Below the pieces are notes generated by a model that did no database searches, was not told where the DNA came from, and worked only from the letters and a program-made list of their open reading frames with translations. A stretch of 64,000 nt of DNA from Macrostomum hystrix (taxonomy: Eukaryota > Platyhelminthes > Macrostomidae), in NCBI GenBank assembly GCA_950097015.1, contig CATNEN010000034.1, positions 6,404,501 to 6,468,500 on the forward strand, given 5' to 3'. Shown here in pieces: positions 52,701 to 64,000 of the stretch. A program made the position numbers and the translations under genes. Within the stretch, counting starts at the first letter, position 1. Every line of letters begins with the position of its first letter.

Positions 52701-55700
52701 TGTCCTGGGTGCCTGTCTGTCATGGGTGCCTGTCTGTCCTGGGTGTCTGTCTGTCCTGGGTGTCTGTCCTGGGTGTCTGCTGTCTGGGGTGTCTGTCTTG
52801 TGTGTCTGTCTGTCCTGGGTGCCTGTCCAGGGTGTCTGTCTGTCCTGGGTATCTGTCTGTCCTTGGTGTCTGCTGTCCTGGGTGTCTGCTGTCTGGGGTG
52901 TCTGTCCTGGGTGTCTGTCAGTTTGCCACCAGTGCCTGTCCCGCTCACCTCCCCGATGAGCCAGCAGCCGTTCAAGTCATCAAAGTCCAGCACCTCGATG
53001 TGCAGGCTGGCGTGGTGCAGCTGCTCCTCGTCGATGGGGGAAAACGTGAAGGACTGGTTCCACACCGGCTCGTTTGTGTAGGAGACCGTTTTTGAGCGGC
53101 GCTTGTGACTGGTTGAGTTGTTGGAGTTTAAACTGGTTAACTTTTGAAGTAGATTAAACTTTAATTAACAAAGAACAATGATAATACCACTTTGCCCCTT
53201 GATAAACACTGAAGAACCGTTGATAAACACAGAAGAACGACTGATAAATACACAATGAGCATTGAGAAACACACAATAACTATTGATAAACACACAATGA
53301 CCATTGATAAACACGCAATGATCATTGATAAACACAAACTGATCATTGATAAACACACAATGATCATTGATAAACACAAACTGATCATTGATAAACACAC
53401 AATGATCATTGATAAACACAAACTGATCATTGATAAACACACAATGATCATTGATAAACACAAACTGATCATTGATAAACACACAATGATCATTGACAAA
53501 CACACAATAACTATTGACAAACACACAATAACTATTGATAAACACACAATGACCATTGATAAACACAAACTGATCATTGATAAACACAAACTGATCATTG
53601 ATAAACACAAACTGATCATTGATAAACACAAACTGATCATTGATAAACACACAATGATCATTGATAAACACAAACTGATCATTGATAAACACACAATGAT
53701 CATTGACAAACACACAATAACTATTGATAAACACACAATGACCATTGATAATCACAAACTGATCATTGATAAACACACAATTATCATTGATAAACACAAA
53801 CTGATCATTGATAAACACACAATGATCATTGATAATCACAAACTGATCATTGATAAACACACAATTATCATTGATAAACACAAACTGATCATTGATAAAC
53901 ACACAATTATCATTGATAAACACAAACTGATCATTGATAAACACAAACTGATCATTGATAAACACAGGAGAAAGGCACTGATTAGCCTCAGTTTCAGGCG
54001 AGCTACCTCCTCTCTGGCAGCAGGCAGAGCACGGCGAATGCATTCAACTGGGTGCTGCTGTGCGGTGCCACCAAGCCGACAGCCGAGACGAGTCGAACCA
54101 GCAGCTGCGAGGAGCTGGCGTCGAACCAGAGCTTCAGCTGAACCCGGCCAGCTGGTAGACGTCCTGTTGAGGCCGACGACGCGTTGTTTGAGCTGGCCAT
54201 CGTGGCGGCACCGAGTCCGGGATCCAGGGCGTCGCCGGAAGCCGAGGGAAACCGTGGCACGTGCGGCGGAGGTCGATCTCGCTCTTCAGAGGGCGCTCGG
54301 ACTGCGAAAGCTGATTGGAAAGCATCCGAGCTCATGTACTTTTAAGTGTTTCAGTTAGTTAGGTGGGTTGTTTAACACTGCCACACCTGCGTGCATGAGT
54401 TAAAAACTATAAGAACAATTCTTACCTCCACGAGCAGCGGACTGCCGATAGCCGGGGTCACTGAAATGGCAAACAGTTTAGCGTGCTTTCATTTTTAAGG
54501 TCTGACACAGAATCTGAGAATCTGACACAGAATCCGAGAATCTGACACTGAATCCGAGAATCTGACACAGAATCTGACACTGAATCTGACACAGAATCTG
54601 ACACAGAATCTTATGCAGAATCTGACACAGAATCTTATGCAGAATCTGAAACATAATCAGAGAATCTGACACAGAATCTGAGAATCTGACACAGAATCTG
54701 ACACAGAATCTGAGAATCTGACACAGAATCTGACACAGAATCTGACACAGAATCTGACACAGAATCTGAGAATCTGACACAGAATCTGAGAATCTGACAC
54801 AAAATCTGAGAATCTGACACAGAATCTGAGAATCTGACACAGAATCTGAGAATCTGACACTGAATCTGACACTGAATCTGACACTGAATCTGACACAAAA
54901 TCTGACACTGAATCTGACACTGAATCTGACACTGAATCTGACACTGAATCTGAGAATCTGACACTGAATCTGACACAGAATCTGAGAATCTGACACTGAA
55001 TCTGACACTGAATCTGACACTGAATCTGACACTGAATCTGACACTGAATCTGACACTGAATCTGACACTGAATCTGACACAAAATCTGAGAATCTGACAC
55101 AGAATCTGAGAATCTGACACTGAATCTGACACTGAATCTGACACTGAATCTGACACTGAATCTGACACAGAATCTGACACAGAATCTGACACAGAATCTG
55201 AGAATCTGACACAGAATCTGAGAATCTGACACAAAATCTGAGAATCTGACACAGAATCTGAGAATCTGACACAGAATCTGAGAATCTGACACTGAATCTG
55301 ACACTGAATCTGACACTGAATCTGACACAAAATCTGACACTGAATCTGACACTGAATCTGACACTGAATCTGACACTGAATCTGAGAATCTGACACTGAA
55401 TCTGACACAGAATCTGAGAATCTGACACTGAATCTGACACTGAATCTGACACTGAATCTGACACAGAATCTGACACTGAATCTAACACTGAATCTGACAC
55501 AAAATCTGAGAATCTGACACAGAATCTGAGAATCTGACACTGAATCTGACACTGAATCTGACACTGAATCTGACACTGAATCTGACACTGAATCTGACAC
55601 AGAATCTGAGAATCTGACACTGAATCTGACACTGAATCTGACACTGAATCTGACACTGAATCTGACACCGTTTTATCGCTGAGGCTCACTCAATCGTTCT

Positions 55701-58285
55701 CTGCACAATGAGTTCAGTCTGCCGCTCCGGCTTAGAATCCATCAGCATGTCGTAGACCTCCTGGAAGGTCAGACCCTTCAGGGTGTTGCCGTTCCACTCC
55801 AGTACCTCGTCGCCGGGGCGCAGACCGCCGACTCTGTCTGCCACGCTGCCGGGCTTCACCTTGGTGATGAAGGCCCCCAGCCTCCCAGATGGCGTCATCT
55901 TGCCGCCAATGATCTTCAGACCTGCGCATTGCGGGAATAAATGAATGGCTTTGCCAAAATTGAACACTTTCGACTTTCACATCAGGGAAATTCGGAGCTT
56001 TGTGAATAGCTAAATATGAGATCATGACGGATAACGAGAGACTGAGTGACATTGTGAGAGACTGAGTGACATTGTGAGAGACTGACTGAGATTGTGAGAG
56101 ACTGACTGAGATTGTGAGAGACTGACTGAGATTGGGAGAGACTGACTGAGATTGTGAGAGACTGACTGAGATTGTGAGAGACTGACTGAGATTGTGAGAG
56201 ACTGGCTGAGATTGTGAGAGACTGACTGAGATTGTGAGAAACTGGCTGAGATTGTGAGAGACTGACTGCCATTGTGAGAGACTGACTGAGATTGTGAGAG
56301 ACTGACTAAGATTGTGAGAAACTGGCTGAGATTGTGAGAGACTGACTGAGATTGTGAGAGACTGACTGAGATTGTGAGAGACTGAGTGACATTGTGAGAG
56401 ACTGAGTGACATTGTGAGAGACTGACTGAGATTGTGAGAGACTGACTGAGATTGTGAGAGACTGACTGAGATTGTGAGAGACTGGCTGAGATTGTGAGAG
56501 ACTGACTGAGATTGTGAGAGACTGACTGAGATTGTGAGAGTCTGACTGAGATTGTGAGAGACTGACTGAGATTGTGAGAGACTGACTGAGATTGTGAGAG
56601 ACTGACTGAGATTGTGAGATTCTGACTGAGATTGTGAGAGACTGACTGAGATTGTGAGAGTCTGACTGTCATTGTGAGAGTCTGACTGAGATTGTGAGAG
56701 ACTGGCTGAGATTGTGAGAGACTGACTGAGATTGTGAGAGACTGACTGAGATTGTGAGATTCTGACTGAGATTGTGAGAGACTGACTGAGATTGTGAGAG
56801 TCTGACTGTCATTGTGAGAGTCTGACTGAGATTGTGAGAGACTGGCTGAGATTGTGAGAGACTGGCTGAGATTGTGAGAGACTGACTGAGATTGGGAGAG
56901 ACTGACTGAGATTGGGAGAGACTGACTGAGATTGTGAGAGACTGACTGAGATTGTGAGAGACTGACTGAGATTGTGAGAGACTGACTGAGATTGTGAGAG
57001 ACTGACTGAGATTGTGAGAGACTGACTGAGATTGTGAGAGACTGACTGAGATTGTGAGAGACTGACTGAGATTGTGAGAGACTGACTGAGATTGTGAGAG
57101 ACTGACCGATTTTCAGCTGTTTCAGTACCAAGACGGGGTTTTGGTAAAGGGTGGGCCCGCACTCACCAAGGTCGATCATGTTCCCGGCCGGGTCGCAGTC
57201 TCTCTTCAGCAGCATGTGTCCAATGAGGCGGCGCTGATTGTCAGACAGTTGCCAGGTCACCGGGTGCTGCGGCAGTGCAATGAAACAGTTTTTATAAGTT
57301 TTAAATAGAAACGAGAAGATTGTTAGTGTAATTATTTTTGTTTTTCTTAACTTCGTAATTGAAACGGCGCCAATTTGAACTCAATCTTACCTTCGCCGAG
57401 TGGTAGGAGGCGGCCGCGGCGGCCGCGGCGGCGGCGGACATGCCGGCCGCGCCCTGCAGCTTGGCAGCCGAGAGTTCATTGAGAGTATTGGAGCTCGAGC
57501 TCAAACAGGTGTCAATGCCGGAGTCCTTGTGCGTCAGCGGCTCGCTGTTCCAGCTGTCCTCCTCGAAGCTGCGGCCCAGACTGAGGCCGTCGTTGTCAGA
57601 GCCCATGCCGAATCGGACGGACTTCTTCTTGAGCAGCTCTGACGAGCATTGAGGAAAAATATTAGCAACATTTTACGAGCTATTAAAGAAGCTTAAAATC
57701 TGGATCTGAGGCAATAAACTTCAGGATCTGAGATGAGAAACTTCAGGATTTGAGATGAAAACATCAGGATCTGAGATGAAAACTTCAGGGTCTGAGATGA
57801 AAACTTCAGGATCTGAGATCCAAAGCTTCAGGATGTGAGAATAAACACTTCAGCATCTGATATAAAAAATTCAGGATCTGAGATGAAGAACTTCAGCATC
57901 TGAGATGAAAAACTTCAGGATTTGGATGAAAAACTTCAGGATCTGAGATGAAAAACTTCAGCATCTGAGATGAAAAACTTCAGGATCTGGATGAAAAACT
58001 TCAGGATCTGAGATGAAAAACTTCAGCATCTGAGATGAAAAACTTCAGGATCTCCTCTCTCGCACCTCTCTCGCTCAGCGTCTCCATCTCCGGGTCCTCC
58101 CAGCTGGCCTGGTCCGGGCTAAGCGGCCGCAGCATGTCGTCGTCTTCGCTGGAGCTCAGGCTGTGCTGATGCCTCATACCCGAGACTGCCGCAGCACCAG
58201 CCGCTAACCGACCAGCTCTCAACTGCTGCTGCTGCTGCTGCTGTTGCTGCTGTTGCTGGTAATAGTACTGCCTCTGCGGGTGCAG

Positions 58286-58336
<51 letters not shown>

Positions 58337-61300
58337 AGTCGATGGATCAAAGAAGCGACCGCTACCAGCCGAGTATCGGTTTGGACGCCAGGGTTCGGAT
58401 GGCCCTGGAGGATTCGCGACTGCTGCCGTTGCTTCAGCTGCTGCTGATGCACCTGCGCGCTCAAATAGCAGCCTGTCAGCATCATAGTACTGCTGCTGCT
58501 GCTGCTGCTGCTGTTGCTGCTGCTCAGCTAGGGAGTATTGCCTGCATATGGTTGATGGAAAACTTTGTAAAACCAACTTAGAATTAACCTTTCTTGCAGT
58601 GGGATGAGTACAGGCCACAGTGAGTGTGTACATTGTCTGACGATGAAAAAGTCAGGTCAGATGCATGCACCCGAGTGCGAGTGTGCCTGTTGTGCAGTAT
58701 CCATGTCCTTCATGCGCCTTTTAGCTTGCATTTTTATTTTTTAGCTGCGTGCTGAGCTGATCGAACGCGACCTATCGTCTCAGACTCTCTCAGTCTCTCT
58801 CAGTAACTCTCAGTCTCTCTCAGTACCTCTCAGACTCTCACAGTCTCTCTTGGTCTCTCTCAGACTCTCTCAGTCTCTCTCAGTCTCTCTCAGTCTCTCT
58901 CAGACTCTCTCAGTCTCTCTCAGTCTCTCTCAGTCTCTCTCAGACTCTCTCAGTCTCTCTCAGTCTCTCTCAGTATCTCTCAGTCTCTCTCAGTCTCTCT
59001 CAGACTCTCTCAGACTCTCTCAGTCTCTCTCAGTCTCTGTCAGTCTCTCTCAGTCTCTCTCAGACTCTCTCAGTCTCTCCCAGACTCTCTCAGTCTCTCT
59101 CAGACTCTCTCCCAGACTCTCTCAGTCTCTCTCAGTCTCTCTCAGACTCTCTCAGACTCTCTCAGTCTCTCTCAGTCTCTCTCAGTCTCTCTCAGTCTCT
59201 CTCAGACTCTCTCAGACTCTCTCAGTCTCTCTCAGTCTCTCTCAGTCTCTCTCAGTCTCTCTCAGACTCTCTCAGTCTCTCCCAGACTCTCTCAGTCTCT
59301 CTCAGTCTCTCTCAGTCTCTCTCAGACTCTCTCAGTCTCTCCCAGACTCTCTCAGTCTCTCTCAGTCTCTCTCAGTCTCTCTCAGTCTCTCTGCGTATCT
59401 CTCAGACTCTCTCAGTATCTCTCAGTCTCTCTCAGTCTCTCTCAGTCTCTCTCAGTCTCTCTCAGTCTCTCTCAGTCTCTCTCAGACTCTCTCAGACTCT
59501 CTCAGTCTCTCTCAGTCTCTCTCAGTCTCTCTCAGACTCTCTCAGACTCTCTCAGTCTCTCTCAGTCTCTGTCAGTCTCTCTCAGTCTCTCTCAGACTCT
59601 CTCAGTCTCTCCCAGACTCTCTCAGTCTCTCTCAGACTCTCTCCCAGACTCTCTCAGTCTCTCTCAGTCTCTCTCAGACTCTCTCAGACTCTCTCAGTCT
59701 CTCTCAGTCTCTCTCAGTCTCTCTCAGTCTCTCTCAGACTCTCTCAGTCTCTCCCAGACTCTCTCAGTCTCTCTCAGACTCTCTCAGTATATTTCAGTAT
59801 CTCTTAGTCTTTCATAATCTCTCACTGTCTCATTACCTCTCCTAATACTCGTATTGTTCAAAACTCACCTTCGCAGCTCTCTTGGACTGCCCCTCGACCC
59901 ACTCGCATCTCTGGCCATCTCCGCTATAGGCCGAGTGCGGTTTGTTTGTGACTGGCGCTGCTTATGCTGGTGCTGCTGCTGGTGCTGGTGGTGCTGCTGC
60001 TGCTGCTGCAACCCCAGATCATCCGAATGGTGCTGCGGAGGTGCCCGATGAACTAGTGCAGTGGTTGATGCCATGTCGGCGCCCACTTGCACAGCGGCGG
60101 CTGTGTTTGCCGACTCCCTGGACGGGGAGTCCTGCTGCTGGCAGTTGATGCAGATCCAGGCGCTCTGATGTAGGTGTATTAATTATTGATTATTACTGTG
60201 TACTATTCTTAAGGGTTCTATCGATGTTACCACAGGTAATAAAATATATTATATGTTTGTCAGCAACTATGAAATGCCTACGACATTGAAATGGGACTGA
60301 AAATAAAATGTGTAATGGTGTGGTAACAGTGCGTCACTAAAAGACTGACTCTCATTGTGAGAGACTGCCTGTCATTGTGAGAGACTGACTGACATTGTGA
60401 GAGACTGCCTGTCATTGTGAGAGACTGCGTGTCAATGTGAGTGATTGCCTGTCATTGTGACTGAGATTAGGAGAGACTGAGATAAGGATAGACTGAGATT
60501 AGGAGAGACTGAGATAAGGATAGACCGAGATTATGAGAGAATGAGATAAGGATAGACTGAGATTAGGAGAGACTGAGATAAGGATAGAATGAGATTAGGA
60601 GAGACTGAGATAAGGATAGACCGAGATTATGAGAGAATGAGATAAGGATAGACTGGGATTATGAGAGAATGAGATAAGGATAGACTTGGATTATGAGAGA
60701 ATGAGATAAGGATAGACTGAGATTAGGAGAGACTGAGATAAGTATAAACTGAGATTAGGAGAGACTGAGATAAGGATAGACCGAGATTATGAGAGACCGA
60801 GATAAGGATAGACTGAGATTAGGAGAGACTGAGATAAGGATAGAATGAGATTAGGAGAGACTGAGATATGGATAGACTGGGATTATGAGAGAATGAGATA
60901 AGGATAGACTGGGATTATGAGAGAATGAGATAAGGATAGACTGAGATTAGGAGAGACTGAGATTAGTAGAGATTGAGATTAGGAGAGAAATATTAGGCGA
61001 GAATAGAACATGTTGAGGTATATGATGACTGCAAGAAAAAATAGAAATTTGAGAATAGAAGAGGTGCGAGATTGAGAACCGGAAAATGGACCAATAAATT
61101 GAGAATTGAGAGTCCGGTTAAAGTACCGGGTTAGTAAAAGCAGCGACTTTGGCTGACGAACTGAATCCACTAAAGGAAGTGTATCTAAAAATAGACAAGA
61201 AGCTACAAAGCACAGCTAAGCAGGCGTGAGAATGATTTAGGAATGGGGAAATTTTGGTGCGTGTGTATTTGCTGCTACAACGACCTACTTGTGGGTCCAC

Positions 61301-63738
61301 TAAAAGCTGTTTTACTTCCTGTCTGACTATTTTCCTGTCTGAAAATAAGTTAACGTTCAGGTGAGATTTTCAATGAGGTTGAGAGAGAATTTGTTGGAGA
61401 CTTAAGGAGAGATAAGCTGTGTGGATATGCGCTCATGATTTAGCAGTGGTCGTTAAAGGATTTCAGAGAGATTATCAGAAAATCTCTGCTAGATTATCAG
61501 ACCATCCTTTAGAAAGTAGCAGGCGATCTTTGAGAGATTATCCGACGATCTTTGAGAGATTATCAGACGATTTTTGAGAGATTATCAGACGATCTTTGAG
61601 AGATTATCATACGATTTTTGAGAGATTATCAGACGATCTTTGAGAGATTATCAGACGAGTTTTTTGAGAGATTATCAGATGATCTTTGAGAGATTATCAG
61701 ACGATTTTTGAGAGATTATCAGACGATTTTTGAGAGATTATCCGACGATATTTGAGAGATTATCAGACGATCTTTGAGAGATTATCAGACGATTTTTTTG
61801 AGAGATTATCAGACGATTTTTGAGAGATTATCAGACGATTTTTGAGAGATTATCAGACGATCTTTGAGAGATTATCCGACGATCTTTGAGAGATTATCAG
61901 ACGATTTTTGAGAGATTATCAGACGATCTTTGAGAGATTATCCGACGATCTTTGAGAGATTATCAGACGATCTTTGAGAGATTATCAGACGATCTTTGAG
62001 AGATTATCAGACGATTTTTGAGAGATTATCAGACGATCTTTGAGAGATTATCAGACGATCTTTGAGAGATTATCAGACGATCTTTGAGACGATCTTTGAG
62101 AGATTATCAGACGATCTTTGAGAGATTATCAGACGGTCTTTGAGAGATTATCCGACGATTTTTTAGAGATTTTCATACGATCTTTGAGAGATTATCAGAC
62201 GATTTTTGGGAGATTATCCGACGATTTTTTAGAGATTATCAGACGATCTTTGAGAGATTATCAGACAATTTTTGAGAGATTATCTCTAATTCCAGTTTAC
62301 AGTTTTCCAATTCTAATTTTCTAATTTTCAAGCGTGTCAATTTTTCGCCGATATCAAAAGTGTCAGAGTGCAGTCAGAGTGCTAGGCAAGGTAGGAACTC
62401 AAATATTCTGTTTGGGGGAAAAATTATAATTAGTGAATCTATGAGATGTTATATCCTTATCGATTGTCAACACAATTTTTAGAAAGAAATGGCAACTAAA
62501 CAAAAGCAGTTCATAATTATAAACAAAGTTCTGATACATCATGGGAAGTGATTTAGTGCGAGAAACTTATGTCAGAAAGTCAGAAAATATCGGTGACTTC
62601 TAACAATGCTTCATTTGTGAATTTCGCTTGCAAAAAAAACTAAATTCGTTTTGACTTCTCACCCTATGGTTCGACGATTCAACGAGACCCTGACAACGTG
62701 GGCGCATTGGGACATTTCATTAAACAAAAGTGCATCTGAAATAACATCTTGACTGTCAGACAACTGGTTTCACAGTCACACAAGCACTACCTGGGTCACT
62801 CCAGCACTACCTGGGTCACTCCAGCACTACTTGGATCACTCCAGCAGCTGGGTCACTCCAGCACTACCTGGGTCACTCCAGCACTACCTGAGTCACTCCT
62901 GAGTCTCACCTGAGTCACTCCTGAGTCTCACCTGAGTCACTCCTGAGTCTCACCTGAGTCACTCCTGAGTCTCACCTGAGTCACTCCTGAGTCTCACCTG
63001 AGTCACTCCTGAGTCTCACCTGAGTCACTCCTGAGTCTCACCTGAGTCACTCCTGAGTCTCACCTGAGTCACTCCTGAGTCTCACCTGAGTCACTCCAGC
63101 ACTACCTGAGTCACTCCAGCACTACCTGAGTCACTCCAGCACTACCTGAGTCACTCCAGCACTACCTGAGTCACTCCAGCACTACCTGAGTCACTCCAGC
63201 ACTACCTGAGTCACTCCAGCACTACCTGAGTCACTCCAGCACTACCTGAGTCACTCCAGCACTACCTGAGTCACTCCAGCACTACCTGAGTCACTCCAGC
63301 ACTACCTGAGTCACTCTTGAGTCTCACCTGAGTCACTCCAGCACTACCTGAGTCACTCTTGAGTCTCACCTGAGTCGGTTTCAGGCTGACCCTGCTGCCG
63401 CACCTGGAGCACGTCTTCAATCGGCACTTGTGACAGACGTGGCCTATGCCGCCGCCACTGCCGCTGGAACCTCCGTCGCTTGATGTCGAATGTCTCCCGG
63501 ATGATCGGCGACAGATCTGGCAGGCGGTCGATTCAGCCGATGATGCCGCACCAGATGCCGCCAATGCGCTTGAAGTCGCAGCTGCATCTGAGGTCCTTCG
63601 GTCTGGATCCTCCAGCTGCTGCTGCTGCTGCCGGCCGAGCTCATCCTGGATGCCCCTGAATGCGGTTTCGGCTTGGTCTGAGACTTGCTTGGCCTGATTG
63701 GACACCCAGTCCAGCACTTTGCCAAAGCCAAAGTTCAT
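46761..63738 (-). CDS. RIMS: RIM (regulating synaptic membrane exocytosis), 16 exons, one frameshift
   Basis: Exons (minus): 63738-63370, 60164-59869, 58541-58066, 57638-57391, 57266-57167, 55921-55690, 54460-54426, 54301-54007, 53108-52949, 52016-51927, 51834-51798, 51123-50563, 49028-48795, 47730-47568, 47470-47106 and 46994-46761; 1297 aa. RIM is the active-zone scaffold linking Rab3 vesicles, Munc13, RIM-BP and Ca2+ channels. Domains: Zn finger with four Cys pairs (CQIC, CHKC, CSRC, CINC); KKKSVRFG and HPVTWQ; PDZ ([28 protein letters not shown]); C2A ([24 protein letters not shown]); RIM-BP motif RQLPQLP; C2B ([44 protein letters not shown]). Phase holds across all exons only if one extra base near 47241 in C2B is discounted. 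The exon 14 acceptor is tentative: 47730 fits phase, 47737 looks stronger. The N-terminus is short for RIM. Confidence 0.92.
48339..48755. repeat. 12-bp minisatellite in RIM intron 13
   Basis: (CTCA)n passing into about 33 units of CTCACCCTGTCA or CTCACACTGTCA. On the gene strand each unit contains GTGAGTGACAG, a splice-donor-like core, and the array lies about 40 bp inside the intron from the exon 13 donor. Confidence 0.95.
49857..50510. mobile_element. Fold-back-like element with long inverted repeats in RIM intron 12
   Basis: Outer ends GGACACTTCGTTTCTTGG and CTAAGAAACGAAGTGTCC are inverted copies. Similarity between the arms continues inward for about 150-200 bp (GCGAGATAGAAAC against a CCGAGATAGGAAC complement; the GATCCAATGCTGTTA block). 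The centre has a direct duplication (about 50127-50234 and 50248-50355) that also pairs with the right arm. No coding capacity and no clear target duplication. Confidence 0.7.
51240..51585. repeat. 32-bp minisatellite in RIM intron 11
   Basis: About 11 units of TTCTTTGGAATCCCTATTTC plus TTAGAAAGATAG; the first units are diverged. Confidence 0.93.
52105..52920. repeat. Compound CTGTCCTGGGTG repeat in RIM intron 9
   Basis: Irregular mix of CCTGTCTGTCCTGGGTGTCT-type units of several lengths. Open frames on both strands are artefacts; the minus-strand one happens to run on from exon 9. Confidence 0.93.
53215..53966. repeat. 21-bp minisatellite in RIM intron 8
   Basis: About 36 units of CATTGATAAACACAAACTGA plus T, alternating with a CACACAATGAT form. 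It ends about 40 bp from the exon 8 donor. Confidence 0.95.
54505..55668. repeat. 12-bp minisatellite in RIM intron 6
   Basis: Units AATCTGACACTG and AATCTGACACAG, interspersed with an 8-bp form (AATCTGAG), arranged in larger duplicated blocks about 360 bp apart. Confidence 0.95.
56032..57106. repeat. 20-bp minisatellite in RIM intron 5
   Basis: About 53 units of ACTGACTGAGATTGTGAGAG. A related family occurs in RIM intron 1 at about 60345-60465. Confidence 0.95.
57695..58050. repeat. 22-bp minisatellite in RIM intron 3
   Basis: About 16 units of GGATCTGAGATGAAAAACTT plus CA. It runs up to within about 15 bp of the exon 3 donor. Confidence 0.93.
58618..58700. mobile_element. SINE fragment in RIM intron 2
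   Basis: The stretch with CTGACGATGAAAAAGTCAG, GTCAGATGCATGCACCCGAG and GTGCGAGTGTGCCTG aligns with the body of the SINE at 44179-44544. It has neither tRNA-like head nor tail. Confidence 0.75.
58785..59815. repeat. 10-bp minisatellite in RIM intron 2
   Basis: About 100 units of CAGTCTCTCT with CAGACTCTCT variants. A block with CCCAGACTCT is duplicated around 59,060-59,170 and 59,600-59,700, which shows a segmental duplication inside the array. Confidence 0.95.
60345..60985. repeat. Compound minisatellite in RIM intron 1
   Basis: Five to six 20-bp units of the CATTGTGAGAGACTG family (as in RIM intron 5), then about 16 units of roughly 32 bp with GAGATTAGGAGAGACTGAGA and TAAGGATAGACT. Confidence 0.92.
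61545..62285. repeat. 22-bp minisatellite in RIM intron 1
   Basis: About 33 units of TCTTTGAGAGATTATCAGAC plus GA, with a TTTTTGAG variant. Confidence 0.95.
62286..62782. other. Unique part of RIM intron 1
   Basis: AT-rich intronic sequence between two arrays; nothing recognised. Confidence 0.4.
62783..63364. repeat. 20/22-bp minisatellite reaching the RIM exon 1 donor
   Basis: Two unit types: GAGTCACTCCAGCACTACCT (20 bp) and GAGTCTCACCTGAGTCACTC plus CT (22 bp). The 22-bp type contains, on the gene strand, the same CAG|GTGAGAC as the real exon 1 splice donor at 63370/63369. Confidence 0.95.
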
Positions 63739-63835
63739 TCTAGGTCTTGTGCTCTGCTAAAGCTGGCATGCTTGACTAGCAGAGCACCGGGTGACTGCGC
63801 TGCTAATTTTGTTTTAAACCTATCTCTGAGCACAC

Positions 63836-63845
63836 ATATATAAAA
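63836..63845 (-). promoter_or_regulatory. Possible TATA box of RIM
   Basis: ATATATAAAA on the plus strand (TTTTATATAT on the gene strand) about 100 bp upstream of the RIM start codon. No other promoter element was identified, and the real transcription start could lie elsewhere. Confidence 0.25.
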
Positions 63846-64000
63846 TGCGTGAGAAATGTAGTTATATAGATGGGATCAGCTATAGTTGCTCAGCTAGAGC
63901 TGCCCTTCTGCTCATTGGCGATGATAGCGGCTTGGCAACTGAGCAGGGTTGGGGTGGCTGCCGGCCGGGTAGGAATTTGGGGAAGGGAAGGAGAGGGGAC

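Noticed and set aside
52097-53065. RIM C2A exon 9 continuing as a 322-aa frame with DTQDRHPGQ repeats
   Set aside because: The exon has a good donor at 52949/52948, and the next exon restores RIM sequence in phase. The extension is read-through of an intronic array.
54478-55689. VSDSVSD / QILCQIQ open frames
   Set aside because: 12-bp array in RIM intron 6; open in several frames.
58850-59845. SQSLSVSL 331-aa frame on the plus strand
   Set aside because: Translation of a 10-bp CAGTCTCTCT array in RIM intron 2, antisense to the gene.

Overview
This is animal nuclear DNA. The genes have many GT-AG introns, and the gene set is metazoan: a synaptic RIM protein, a tubulin polyglutamylase, a nucleobindin and an LRR/Ig surface protein. 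There are also LTR and non-LTR retroelements, tRNA-derived SINEs and hAT-like MITEs. GC-rich exons sit in AT-rich spacers. Roughly 24-25 kb of the 64 kb (sum of my own intervals, approximate) is minisatellite or microsatellite. This composition would suit a free-living flatworm of the Macrostomum kind, but that is inference; no species marker is visible.

Layout. 1-10.1 kb: no convincing gene, seven minisatellite arrays separated by unique AT-rich DNA. 10.2-14.3 kb (+): four-exon secreted/GPI-type LRR-Ig protein. 14.3-16.9 kb: AT-rich spacer. 16.9-21.4 kb (+): eight-exon nucleobindin with signal peptide and two EF hands; intron 3 holds a hAT-like MITE. 23.3 kb (-): 66-aa single-pass membrane microprotein. 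24.2-36.1 kb (-): eleven-exon TTLL6/TTLL13-like polyglutamylase whose 7-kb intron 3 holds a 50-bp minisatellite, a Ty3/gypsy-type element lacking RT and RNase H, and a second hAT-like MITE placed exactly at a splice donor. 37.9-38.7 kb (+): two exons of a TPRG1/TPRG1L-like (hSac2 domain) protein, possibly divergent from the TTLL gene. 39-40.9 kb: 21-bp array. 41.6-43.2 kb (-): 5'-truncated LINE. 43.5-44.0 kb (-): two-TM hypothetical protein. 44.2 and 46.0 kb: two tRNA-derived SINEs. 46.8-63.7 kb (-): sixteen-exon RIM (Zn finger, PDZ, C2A, RQLPxxP motif, C2B) with an array in most of its introns and one single-base frameshift in C2B.

The exon models of the LRR-Ig, nucleobindin and TTLL genes keep phase from ATG to stop without correction (621, 370 and 887 aa). 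RIM does so (1297 aa) only if one extra base in C2B is discounted, and its exon 13/14 junction is tentative. RIM acts at presynaptic release sites. TPRG1L of vertebrates is also presynaptic, but nothing here shows that the two neighbours work together.

The least ordinary signals are: (1) an octamer, TACTCGTA, that in two places is an exact TA -> TA-CTCG-TA insertion judged against sister repeat copies in the window, and is over-represented; (2) hAT-like MITEs whose interior is an expanding 16-bp minisatellite; (3) minisatellites that copy, begin at or abut splice sites; (4) a fold-back element in RIM.
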